A stretch of 64,000 nucleotides of DNA, taken from Metridium senile. Taxonomy: Eukaryota; Cnidaria; Anthozoa; Actiniaria; Metridiidae. Location of the stretch: contig OX459095.1 of the NCBI GenBank assembly GCA_949775045.1, positions 36,713,268 to 36,777,267 of the forward strand. Direction: 5' to 3'. Both the position numbers and the translations under genes were made by a program. Positions within the stretch are counted from its first letter, which is position 1. The number at the start of each line of letters is the position of its first letter. Under the pieces are notes generated by a model, which did not search any database, was not told where the DNA came from, and saw only the letters and a list, made by a program, of their open reading frames with translations. Positions 23,891-33,538 of the stretch are shown piece after piece.

Positions 23891-23911
23891 CCGTTTTTTC
23901 GTGCAGTGGTA
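23882..23911 (-). repeat. CACTA right terminal inverted repeat and TSD (GTA)
   Basis: The terminus TTTTTTCGTGCAGTG ends at 23,908 and is followed by GTA at 23,909-23,911. It pairs with the left terminus. Confidence 0.93.
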
Positions 23912-24540
23912 GAGGCTGTCTTAAATAACTTACGTTAAACTAGTCAGACAGCCTTACATAGAATTTGAGGCATTGTGTGATCAGATGACAAGAAAAGGGT
24001 ATAATAACATAGATTATAATGGATTAAAGGAGAAAAGAAACAAAAAAAAAAAATACAAAATACAACAAACAAAAGACAGTTTAAAGGTAAATATAAAGGT
24101 GAATATAAATATAAATATAAAGGGTGAAGCAGTTTAATAATCTTTAAGGACATTAGAGATGAACATGGTTTTAAAGATAGATTTGGATTTTAATCGAACT
24201 GAAATATTTATGCTATTCCAAAATATTGGTCCTTGAAATCTTAAAGAAAATTTGCCATAGTTAGTTCTAATTTTAGGGAGAGATAGTGAATCATTTGCTG
24301 CAAATCTGGTATTATAATTGTGTCTACTCTTAGCTAGAGAAAAGAAATTTCTGAAAGATGATGGAAGATTGTTTGAGTGAAAATTATACATGAGCAAGGC
24401 AATTTGGAATGCAACTAGATCAGGTAGCTTTAAAATACTAAGTTGTTTAAATAATGGACTTGTATGAGCGTCAAACTTAGAAAAAGTCATTATGCGGATA
24501 GCTTTTTTTGTAAGACGAGGAGTGGTTTTAGAGAAGAGGC
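23912..24540 (-). pseudogene. C-terminal reverse transcriptase fragment of a LINE (downstream piece)
   Basis: The minus-strand frame 24,490-24,134 reads FDAHTSPLFKQLSILKLPDL, HNYNTRFAAND, and LRFQGPIFWNSINISVRL, the C-terminal block of an L2/CR1-type polymerase. It joins a further upstream piece at 28,477-28,985; the Ngaro-type element separates them at 24,544/28,477. The 3' UTR runs to 23,912, where the CACTA element intervenes. The tail appears at 9,057-9,248 on the other side of it. This one LINE fragment is thus spread over about 20 kb by two later insertions. Confidence 0.8.
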
Positions 24541-24544
24541 ATAG

Positions 24545-24923
24545 TGTATTATTCTCTTTCAGTCATTGTTATTAATAAGGAATGGACAACCAACTCCGAC
24601 CGGAGTCACCTCCGGCACGAAGTGGCGAATATTAAGCTAAGGCTACCCCTGCACCCCGGCTGAACTGGGTGGGAGGGTGGGCACGATCTCTTCCCGGGCC
24701 GCTAACTGATTTCTTGTCGAAGTAATACATTCAAAGGCGTCCTTTTACTTTATATAACCCCACAACCAATCAGGGACTGCTTATTTTGCCGCCAAGGGAC
24801 ATTCCTTCGTGATAAGCATTATAAATAACATTCCTTCAAGAGAATATACATATTCAATGACTTTGCATAGTGTATTATTCTCTTTCAGTCATTGTTATTA
24901 ATAAGGAATGGACAACCAACTCC
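24545..24923 (-). repeat. Split direct repeats A-B-A' at the 3' end of Ngaro-type element 1
   Basis: A and A' both begin TGTATTATTCTCTTTCAG; B ends ...CAATGACTTTGCATAG. Between A and B lies a CCGGAG...CTCCGG stem at about 24,600-24,617 and GCACCCCGGCTGAAC, whose reverse complement is beside B' at about 28,258-28,275. This complementarity is expected for circular DIRS-type replication intermediates. Confidence 0.87.
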
Positions 24924-25197
24924 TCCCTCCGTCACTCCAACCCAGGGACTCCTATAACCTGATAAAAGATTCCTACACATTAACAATCCTTTATTCTATA
25001 TAATTACGTTTCACCATTATAAAGACCAAGCGCTCTTTCCATACCTTATCCCTAACATTGGCCTCAAAAATGTTTTCCCTGAAGGGAACACATAAAACTA
25101 ATGTTGCCCTAAAGAGCCACTTAAACTGAAGAAAAAAGGCTTTCACGAAACCCTCCAACTTATCCTAGACATTTATAATCCTTTCCCACAGTCATGT

Positions 25198-26290
25198 CTA
25201 AATTTGCCAATCTAGCTGCTGGTCCAGCGGGTTTACTACTTGTCTTAACTTAATATAGTGAAGAGCTGTTTTACTAGTTTTCCACCCCACATGATCCATA
25301 ATTTGATCTAGACTAACATTTGCTAATGCCACTGAAATGGCTGCGCCACTTCTGAAACCGTGTAGCGTGATATGGTCACTAGGATGATAGAACACTTCAA
25401 TTGCTTTGCATACACATTTAGCGTAGCTTGCGTCGCGGAAGCATCGAGTGCCTTTGCCGTGATCAAGCCTTCCTTTGAAACTGAACGAAATAAATACCCC
25501 ATAGAAATATCCACTCTCAAAGCTTTACAAATATTGAAATACAGATCGAGCCCTGAACTGGGCATACCAATTTATTGGATCCCTTTTTTAAAGAGCAAAC
25601 ACATTGGAATCACCCGAGCGAAGGGATTTCGTCCACACTTGATTAAATAGTAAGCCTGAATCGTCCGGAAAACGCAAAATAGTTGGCGTCAAAATGCACA
25701 ATAAATCGGCCGCTCTATCAGCCGAGAAAAAACAAAGCCTTAAACAACGCTTGATCCCTAGCAAGAATATATGTTTTACATGGATCCAATAAACTATCCA
25801 TAAATCGCCTTTGCCAAAAGCGAGCAAGAACCTCAATATCCGTTAGAATTACTGGATCCGCCTGGCGAGGCGTTACAACTGTTCTTCTCGAACACTAACT
25901 ATTGTTTAACACTCTTATCTGCCGCCGGGTTACCCAACCCCAGCAAAAGAAACCATTCCCCACCCCTCCCATTGTCAGCAAAAATCGCTCGCAGCTTTCC
26001 CAATAAGCGAGTCCACCGTCCCATATGCTAAACGTCTGGGACAAGAACAACCTTTGGTTTTAAAGCTTCCCAAATTAGGGCATAGAGTATTGTGAATTAC
26101 AGTTCTGCCCCCTTGATCCTTCCATACCAAAAATGCTACAATGTCCTTGGGTGAAGCTGAGTTAATGTCGTAACCATGAATAAATCATGTCTCGTTTGGG
26201 GTACTTAGCCAAGACCACTTCCCACAAACTCAGGTCATTATGAATGCCACCAGCCACAAACTTCTCTGGGTCATGAACACATAGTGTAGA
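25198..26290 (-). pseudogene. Tyrosine recombinase of Ngaro-type element 1, with an RT N-terminal stub fused upstream
   Basis: Minus-strand blocks appear in family order. KDIVAFLVWKDQGG, a Cys-rich CPNLG/CSCP piece, YGTVDSLIGKLRAIF and LGLGNPAADKSVK form the N-terminal SAM-like part. FFSADRAADLL (first Arg), then LDLYFNICKALRVDI and GYLFRSVSKEG follow. HITLHGFRSGAA is the H-x-x-R box, then DHVGWKTSKTALHYIKL gives the His and nucleophile Tyr. At least two frame breaks and a stop (about 25,590 and 25,390) interrupt it. Directly upstream, GGIHNDLSLWEVVLAKYPKRD resembles the start of a DIRS-type RT, so the RT-RNase H region seems to have been deleted, leaving RT start joined to recombinase start near 26,170. 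It acted in integrating the circular cDNA. Confidence 0.8.
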
Positions 26291-26525
26291 TAGTGAAGGC
26301 ACATTCGCATTTAGACAAAACTTCCTCGACCGGCGAGTAGGCAGGAGCTCCCCCCTGGACAGAGATACCATCCATGGAAACCCAAAACATATTCTCCAAT
26401 GGCGGTTGTCCTGACGACAACAAACTCTTATCAAATTCAGGATCGACAAATTCCCACTGGGATGTCTTAAACTTGACGGGTTCCCCTACCCGACGACGCT
26501 TTTTAGAACAAAACAAAAAAGACAG

Positions 26526-26873
26526 CTAGGCCCATCCCACTGGAAAAAATGACCCAACCGAAAACATTAATGATAGGAAACACATGGATGGGATCCCTGA
26601 CCAGGAGGGAGCAACTACCACGCCCACGTAAGAGCGGTACGCAACACAGGCCGCCCAGAAATGAGGCAAACCTGTGCGAGTTACTCTCCCCAATCCAGGA
26701 CGATATCTAGAAATGAATCGTATATGCAAATTGTAGTCCACGAAACACAAACACACGAGATAGCACCAAAAAATTCACAAATTTATTCCTGACATAAATT
26801 CAACATAATAAAGTGATTGAGTTCCTTCTACAAGGAAAGAAAAATACATAATCACGATTTCACTCAAGGAAAA
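26526..26873. other. Inter-gene region of Ngaro-type element 1
   Basis: A block around 26,590-26,710 reads RPGLGRVTRTGLPHFWAACVAYRS on the minus strand and has a close counterpart in element 2 at about 31,960-32,080. Whether it is coding is unclear. Both copies also share GGGATCCCTGACCAGGAGGG on the plus strand, so it is a conserved part of the family. Confidence 0.5.
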
Positions 26874-28251
26874 TTACTGCTGTGGACCGAGTCCTCTAGC
26901 TCGTCCTCTGCCTCCCTGCTGTCCCCCCTGGCGCAGATAGCAATTCCTCTGGAAATGACCAAAGCCCTGGCAAAGATAGCACTGAGCCTGATAAGGCTGG
27001 AATCTGGCTCTTCCCCGTGGCGCGTCGGGATTTCTCTTCGACTTCTCTGCCTTATCCACTTGCGCCATTTTCTTACAGACCTCCTCCTGATCCTTGTCTC
27101 CAAGAAGGCTTGTGATATACCTCCGAAACTGCACATCCGATACTGCCATTTTCTCACGTAATGCTTGCAATACTGCCGAATAATACCCGGCTTTGGGGTG
27201 CTTGCTCTCTCTTGCCACCATTTTCAGGTTGAGGACCAGGTCGAATACCAGATCCTTGGAAAACAAGGCATCTCTGGTATTGACCAACTGAAAAATCCTG
27301 GTTAGAACACCCTCTACGCTGTCTGTTTGACTTTTCTCTATCAATTCCAATCTCTCCCGGAGAGTCTTTAAGACAGGATCCTATACACATGAAAAACGGT
27401 GGTCAAATTGTATCACATTCCTTTACAATCATGATTACAGATTGAAACTTAACTGAACAATTATGAACCCGATACAAACTATATGCACTGACAATACCGT
27501 TAGAAATTGAAACACTTTGACACTTAACCTCTCAGTCTCGATCACGGACTATTGCGTTCCTTCACAATCATGATCACAGATTATAACTTAATTACACAAT
27601 TATGAACCCGATACAAACTATATGCACTGACAATGCCGTTGAAAATTGAAACACTTTGATACTTAACATCTCAGTCTCGATCACGGACTATTATACGTTC
27701 CTTTACAATCATGATCACAAATTGTAACTTAATTACACAATTATATGAACCCGATACAAACTATATGCACTGACAATGTCGTTAGAAATTGAACACTTTG
27801 ACACTTAATATCTCAGTCTCAATCACAGACTGACGTTCCTTTGCAATCATGATCACAGATTGAACATTATTAACCCCGTTCCCGCCACGATCACGGGCTG
27901 ACGGCAACATCTAAACATATCCCTTTGACCAGAAACTAAACAAAAATACATAAAATAGAACCTTAATACACTTACTTCAGGCCTAGCTTCGGGTTGCTCA
28001 TTCTGTTGGACCTGCTGAGCATTTCGTTGTGCATTGCCTTGAGCATTTCCTTGAGCGTTGTGTTGCACATTTCCTTGAGCGTTGCCTTGAGCGTTTCCTT
28101 GAGCGTTTCCTTGAGCGTTTCCTTGAGCGTTGTCTTGAACATTTCCTTGAGCATTTCCTTGAGCGTTGCCTTGAGCATTTTGCGGATCTACGTTGTTGAT
28201 TAACACTCGAACAGCATTGGGATTAAGAAGAGGTACTTGACCGTCTGCCAT
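26874..28251 (-). CDS. Gag-like protein of Ngaro-type element 1, two exons, about 260 aa
   Basis: Exon 1 (28,251-27,976) starts MADGQVPLLNPNAVRVLINN and continues with about a dozen NAQG-type repeats (GNAQGNAQ), an expanded low-complexity array. The donor is GAA|GTAAGT. The intron 27,975-27,381 holds tandem repeats. Exon 2 (27,380-26,874) opens DPVLKTLRERLELIEKSQ, is largely helical, and ends with a CCHC zinc knuckle, CYLCQGFGHFQRNC, and a Gly/Arg/Gln-rich tail. The phases fit and no stop intervenes. A CCHC knuckle after a helical region supports an RNA-binding, particle-forming Gag role. It may still be translated and could act in trans with an autonomous relative. Exon 1 N-terminus matches that of element 2 (MDDNQVPLPDPGAVEALVNA). 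Confidence 0.8.
27395..27885 (-). repeat. Tandem repeat filling the gag intron of Ngaro-type element 1
   Basis: About 3.5 units of roughly 140 bp each contain ATGAACCCGATACAAACTAT and CTCAGTCTCGATCACGGACT. Units are visible at 27,466, 27,602 and 27,746. It sits between donor 27,975 and acceptor 27,381. Confidence 0.9.
28000..28190 (-). repeat. Coding minisatellite (Asn-Ala-Gln-Gly repeats) in gag exon 1
   Basis: Fifteen-base units of TTGAGCGTTTCC/TTGCC type (plus strand) are repeated about a dozen times, staying in frame. Element 2 lacks the array, so it expanded after the two families separated. Confidence 0.88.
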
Positions 28252-28289
28252 GATACTTCAGCCGGGTGCAGGGTAGGAAAAGCCTTCAA

Positions 28290-28476
28290 CGATCTCTTCC
28301 CGGGCCGCTAACTGATTTCTTGTCGAAGTAATACATTCAAAGGCGTCCTTTTACTTTATATAACCCCACAACCAATCAGGGACTGCTTATTTTGCCGCCA
28401 AGGGACATTCCTTCGTGATAAGCATTATAAATAACATTCCTTCAAGAGAATATACATATTCAATGACTTTGCATAG
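28290..28476 (-). repeat. Split direct repeat B' (5' end of Ngaro-type element 1)
   Basis: 187 bp, essentially identical to B at 24,684-24,870, ending CAATGACTTTGCATAG at the insertion boundary. Confidence 0.9.
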
Positions 28477-28985
28477 CTAGTAGAGTAGAGTAGAGTAGAT
28501 AAGAGTAAGAGGTAGAGGTAGAGTAATATAATTGGACAATAATTTTTGGCATAATGTAATGACGTAATTTGCATAGGATGCCTATACTTCTTCTAATCTT
28601 TTTACATAAATGAAGAATATGTGTTTTGAAATTTAGATGAGGGTCCAAGTAGATGCCGAGATACAAGATACTATCCTTACATTTAAGGGACTTATTTGCT
28701 ATATTGATTTGTGGTTGGTGTAATAGCTTTTTTTGTGGGGGATGAAAGATCATGAAATTGGTTTTATCTATATTCAAAGTCATATGAGTATTTGCCAGAC
28801 TTTCTAGCTCAAATATACATTTGTGTAAAAGAAATAGATTGCAATCGTCAGCAAATAAGTGAAATTCAAAAAGATTAGAGCTGTTTTTTTAGGTCATTTG
28901 TGTAGAGAGAAAAAAGAAAGGGTCCCAGTACGCTACCTTGAGGAACACCACAAGAAACAGCATGTTTAATAGTCAAATGGCGGTG
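28477..28985 (-). pseudogene. Reverse transcriptase palm fragment of a LINE (upstream piece)
   Basis: The minus strand reads VSCGVPQGSVLGPFLFSLYTNDL at about 28,975-28,890. A frame break follows, then a FADD catalytic box, HMTLNIDKTNFMIFHPPQKK, LGIYLDPHLNFKTHI and KIIVQLYYS. It then stops at the Ngaro-type insertion; its continuation is 24,540-24,134. A GTAGA-type microsatellite at 28,477-28,530 distorts the end. The 5' side is truncated near 28,985, so endonuclease and fingers are lacking. Confidence 0.82.
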
Positions 28986-30231
28986 AAATACTCTTCACTT
29001 ATAATAGTAGTATATCCAAACCGGCCTTTGTTCCACGGATCACTGATTTAGAGTTGGGAAAGACAGAAACCATTGTTCTGGATCTGAGTAGTGTCATGAA
29101 TCGCTCTGCACTTGACATCCGTTTCTCACTGACTACATTTCCCCTCCATCTTGAGCGACCCATTGGCCCCTTTATTATTATAAAAAAAAATGCATGCCAC
29201 TTCTTTAACAATTGAATCCATGTAACTTCTATCAAATCGTTCGTTCGGCGTTTCCGAGGAACTGGGAGAGCGAAGGAGGATTTCAGCCAATATCACTAGA
29301 ACGATCGTATTTTGATACCCCCTCCCCCCCCCCCCCCCCCCCCCCCCCCAGGGGTGGTGGAGGGAGGGGAGAAAATGGTTGTGAAATTGATAGTATCAAG
29401 CATTTACAGCGAGTGTCAACTATTTATGTCCAAGATTGTAGGTGATTACAGCTTACATTCGCACGCTTTTCCCGCCTTTCAGTTCCCGTGGAATGTTTTT
29501 CGGCCGATTTGGATAGTATTTCACTCTGAAGTTCACGTACTAAGGTTAGGTAATACATACAGCTCGGATAAAGCTGGCAGTTTTAATAATTTGACTTCAA
29601 AAGAATGATAGCTCATATCTTGGCTTCGGTTGGCATATTCAACTGGTTCCGATCTTCTCTCATAACATTTTCTCGGAATGTACCCGCTCAAACCATGAAT
29701 AAAGTATTGTATTATGGCAAGAAAATGTTTGTTTGTGAATTACAGGGGAAAGAAGCATGATGTCGGTAAGTTTATTCGTTCAATGTACATATATCGCTAG
29801 TAAATCGAGGTCAAATATGACTGAAATTGGGGTCAACATTCATCGCTCCCCAAGCTGTGTTTATGATTTGCCCCAAAATTATATTTGACAAAACTCACGG
29901 CGGGCACGAGCGACCCAAAAATCGGACTATTCGATCGTCTGGTCCGCCATATTGGCCGTTTTCACTGTTCGGGGGACTGGTACCGAATTAGCGGAAACTG
30001 TTGACGGCATAATTCGAGAGTCGATCACTACCTTCGGTTTATTCCGAAGACTAATCGTATATGCTTGGCGAAAGAAAGAGCTTCAATGTGATACCAAACT
30101 TGACAACAAATATGGCGGGAAAGATGACAATTTTTGCTTGAAAAAACAGTTTGTATGACATTTCGTCAATCTTGCCCGAATACACTTTTATCAGTTGAAC
30201 AATTTTTTTTCATGAAGGTTAAATAGTTTAA
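28986..30231. other. Spacer with a poly-C run and dispersed-repeat fragment
   Basis: No gene is recognised. A run of about 29 C, broken once, lies at 29,321-29,349, followed by GGGGTGGTGGAGG. 29,885-29,921 carries the TCACGGCGGGCACGAGCGAC motif seen in opposite orientation near 596-632 and 55,172-55,206. Confidence 0.5.
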
Positions 30232-31178
30232 GAGTGACTGTCAGGAAGAACCAGACATATCGTGGCAAAAGTCGATTCATCGATTTTGTTCATATTTTGT
30301 AGTTCGATACCCTATCATGTTGTAAGAACTCCTGTGAACTTAGTTTAAAAAAATTTGTTTTCGTTTGGGAGAAATTTGAATTATTATACGAGAAGGCAAA
30401 TATGCTAATTCGACGACTCTGAAATAGAGACCACTCGGCGATCTCGTGCACAAAATACAAACAATATTTAACCTTAAAAACCTAATAATCTTTAAATATG
30501 CTATCTCTATATGCCTCATAGCGTATTACAGACTTGTAGCTTTAACGATGAATTTTTGGCAGAATTTTGTTCAGGACACAGTTTTCATGAGCTAAAAAAT
30601 ACCCTCAAAACAGCCGCGAATTAAACTATGTTCGATATAACGGAATAGTGTATTATTCTGTCTCAGTCATTGTTATTAATAAGATATGGGAACGCAACTC
30701 CGACCGGAGCCTTCTCCGGCACGAAGTAGCGGAGGGCAAAATAGTCTGCCCCTGCACCCCGGCTGAACTCTGGGCGGGAGGGTGGGCGCGATGTCCACTT
30801 CGGTCTTCGACTGATTGACCAAGTAATGCATGCAATGCGTCGTTTTAATTTATACCCACCCCGAACCAATCAGAGTCGTTTATTTTCCCGCCAGAGACCA
30901 TTTCTTCGTGGGAATGTGTTATAAATAACATTCCTTCAACATAATATACATATTCAATGACTTTGCATAGTGTATTATTCTGTCTCAGTCATTGTTATTA
31001 ATAAGATATGGGAACGCAACTCCTCCCTTCGTTCTCTCACCCTTAGGACGCAAAGACATGACTAATCCTCAATGAACACAATACTTATTTATTTATTTAT
31101 CACTTGAATTATATCGTAATCACCCTTGTTCTTCCCAATCCTTATACATCAAAATCCCCGTAAATCAAACCAGCCTAG

Positions 31179-31640
31179 CTAAGGAAATGCCCTTGCAAAA
31201 CCCTTTAACTGGTCCATAAATCTATATCCAAAACCCACACTACTGTCCAAGTTAGCCAGTTTGGCTGTCGGTCCTGCAGGATTAACCACTTGTCCTACCT
31301 TTATATACTGCAATGCTGTCTTACTACTTTTCCAGCCCACATGGTCCTTAATTACACCAACTAATGCCATTGAAATGGCTGCTCCGCTCCTAAAGCCATG
31401 CAGGGTGAATTTGTTCATTAGATAGAGAACCCTTTATATCTGTCACGTAAGCATTTAACCTAGCCTGCGCTGCCAGTGGTTCAAGCGCTCTTGTGGTTAT
31501 CAAACCCTCCTTCGATAACGCAAAGTACCCCGTCAAAACATCCACTGACAAAGATCTACAAATGTTGAAATATAAATCTAAACCGCGTGAACTGGGTATA
31601 CAATACTGTTTGAGCCCATCTTAAGTGCAAAAACATTTGA
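31179..31640 (-). pseudogene. Tyrosine recombinase C-terminal fragment of Ngaro-type element 2
   Basis: FTLHGFRSGAAISMAL (H-x-x-R box) is followed by DHVGWKSSKTALQYIKVGQV, with the nucleophile Tyr retained. It ends at about 31,179. Upstream pieces (GLITTRALEP, YFNICRSL type blocks) lie in other frames up to 31,640. It is therefore frame-broken and inactive, more degraded than in element 1. Confidence 0.78.
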
Positions 31641-32193
31641 GTTGCCAATCAAACAGAAGGGTGGAAAACATATGGATTACACAGGTCCAGGCATTCGATC
31701 TTGAAGGCACAACTACGTAGACAACTCAGGAACGTTACCCTTAGACAGTATATCCTCTACGGGCAAGAAGGTAGCACCTCCCCCCGGACAGGGATCCCAT
31801 CCATAGATAACATATGGTCAAAGTTACGATCAGCAAACTCCCATTGAGTAATCATAAACCTGGGGCAAACCTCTACTCGACGTCGTTTGCTCTATATAAT
31901 GGAACAAAGAAAAACTAATCACTATCACTAATCCCGTGATAAAACACTGAAATGCCCCCCAAAAGGATGGGATCCCTGACCAGGAGGGAGTAACTACCAC
32001 GCCCACGTGAAAGCGGAACGCAACACAAGCAGCCCAGATGAGAGGCGAGCCTATGCGAGTTACTCTCCCTAATCCAGGACGAAAAAAGTTATCAACCCGA
32101 AGATAAAACAAATAAAATAACAACCGAAAGAAGTTAATTTAATAACATTCAAACAATTCAGCTAGAAGCAAACCATTCATTGATTTCAATTTT

Positions 32194-33538
32194 TTACAAA
32201 TCCGATGAAATAAGACAGTCTATCGGCGAGGGCCCTGTCCCCTTGCTTGCCCTCTTCCTTGCTCCCCTCTCATGCGAGCATAACAGTTCCTCTGGTAATG
32301 GCCAAAACCATTGCAATAATAGCATTAAGCTTGAACTCTGATATGGCTTCAATCTTATCATTCCCCGCGATGAGTCACGATCCCTTTTAGCCAGAGTTGC
32401 CTTGTCAACCTGTGACCACCTCTTGAAGACCTCCTCTTGGTCTTTATTCCCAAGCAAACCCGCTATAAAATACTTGAACTGTTCGTCAGGGACGGTCATT
32501 TTCTCTCTGATAAACGTTAGTCACGCTCACGGACTCTTTCAATTATACTTTCCAACAAAAAACAAAAAACCATAAACTACAGTCACGTTCACGGACTCCT
32601 TTATTTATGCTTTTAAACAAACCCGTAAGCATTTCGCTTTACATACCATAAACTATACAGTCACGCTCACGGACTACTTCAATGATACTTTCCAACAAAA
32701 ACCGTAAGCATTTTACTTTACAGACCATAAACCACAGTCACGTTCACGTTCACGGACTACTTCCTTTATACTTTTAGACAAGCACCATAATCATTTCGCT
32801 TTACATACCATAAACTACAGTCACGTTCACGGACTACTTCATTTATACTTTTAGACAAGCACCATAATCATTTCGCTTTAAATACCATAAACTACAGTCA
32901 CGTTCACGGACTACTTCATTTATACTTTTAGACAAGCACCATAATCATTTCGCTTTACATACCATAAACTACAGTCACGTTCACGGACTACTTCATTTAT
33001 ACTTTTAAACAAGCACCATAATCATTTCGCTTTACAGACCATAAACCACAGTCACGTTCACGGACTACTTCATTTATACTTTTAAACAAGCACCATAATC
33101 ATTTCGCTTTACATACCGTAAACTACAGTCACGTTCACGGACTACTTCATTTATATACTTTCAAACAAACACCATAATCATTTCGCTTTGTACAAATCAT
33201 TAACTACAGTCACGTTCACGGACTCCTTTATTTTTACTTTCGACAAACAAACCCGTAAGCATTTTACTTTAAACTCCATAAAACTGCAGTCACGTTCACG
33301 GACTCTTCCCTTTAGACTTTTAAACAAAAAACACAACCGCGAAAAAAAAACAATTATCCTAAACTAAGCATCAAATGAAAGATCACTTCGTCTAAACTTA
33401 CTTCGGGTCGAGCCTCAGCATGCTCGCCTCAACCTCTGGAGGAATCACTGCAGGATTTTGAGCTTGAACTGGCGGATTCGCATTAACTAAAGCTTCAACA
33501 GCGCCAGGATCCGGCAAAGGAACTTGGTTATCATCCAT
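32194..33538 (-). pseudogene. Gag-like gene of Ngaro-type element 2, exon 2 truncated
   Basis: Exon 1 (33,538-33,402) starts MDDNQVPLPDPGAVEALVNA and ends at donor AA|GTAAGT. The next recognisable coding block, near 32,515-32,194, has REKMTVPDEQFKYFIAGLLG and QVDKATLAKRD. A zinc-knuckle-like piece with NGFGHYQRNC follows in a shifted frame. The first 50 or so residues of exon 2 present in element 1 are absent, apparently replaced by the tandem array that fills 32,520-33,330. A working Gag is unlikely. Confidence 0.7.
32518..33330 (-). repeat. Tandem repeat of about 77-bp units in the gag region of element 2
   Basis: About eleven units contain CAGTCACGTTCACGGACT, TTTATACTTT and ATCATTTCGCTTTACATACC. 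The sequence is unrelated to the array of element 1 but holds the same position, between gag exon 1 and the rest of gag. Units are contiguous with no unique spacers, so this is not a CRISPR. Confidence 0.93.

Larger units (their letters stand above)
9249..23908 (+). mobile_element. Complete CACTA (EnSpm) DNA transposon, 14,660 bp
   Basis: The left end begins CACTGCACGAAAAAA and the right end is its reverse complement, TTTTTTCGTGCAGTG. The TIR is about 27 bp, with one or two mismatches, and continues to GGATTTACT. GTA is present immediately outside both ends (9,246-9,248 and 23,909-23,911), the 3-bp TSD typical of CACTA elements. Both ends carry dense subterminal repeats with a GTGCAAAT/ATTTGCAC core. 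Inside are two divergently transcribed genes: a tnp2-type transposase (plus) and an accessory gene (minus). Several palindromic elements, a minisatellite and a 4-copy 500-bp tandem repeat also lie within it. The transposase is disrupted by an internal inversion, so this copy is probably non-autonomous, though its ends look competent. Confidence 0.93.
24545..28476 (-). mobile_element. Ngaro-type tyrosine-recombinase retrotransposon 1, RT-deleted
   Basis: It shows split direct repeats. In plus coordinates the order is A (24,545-24,597), B (24,684-24,870), A' (24,871-24,923), internal region, B' (28,290-28,476). A and A' are 53 bp, B and B' are 187 bp, and copies are nearly identical. Read on the coding strand this is the B'-body-A'-B-A order of Ngaro/PAT-type DIRS elements. 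The body carries gag (28,251-26,874) and a broken tyrosine recombinase (about 26,290-25,198). Reverse transcriptase and RNase H are missing. There is no TSD; ATAG borders both ends. A second, diverged element of the same design is at 30,649-33,761. Confidence 0.87.

Noticed and set aside
25323..25565. Independent small gene next to the recombinase C-terminus
   Set aside because: It is the middle part of the same tyrosine recombinase in a shifted frame.
27994..28203. Plus-strand Ser/Leu repeat frame
   Set aside because: Opposite strand of the NAQG repeat in gag exon 1.
32518..33330. Regularly spaced repeats resembling a CRISPR array
   Set aside because: Units are head-to-tail with no unique spacers, in a eukaryotic retrotransposon intron.
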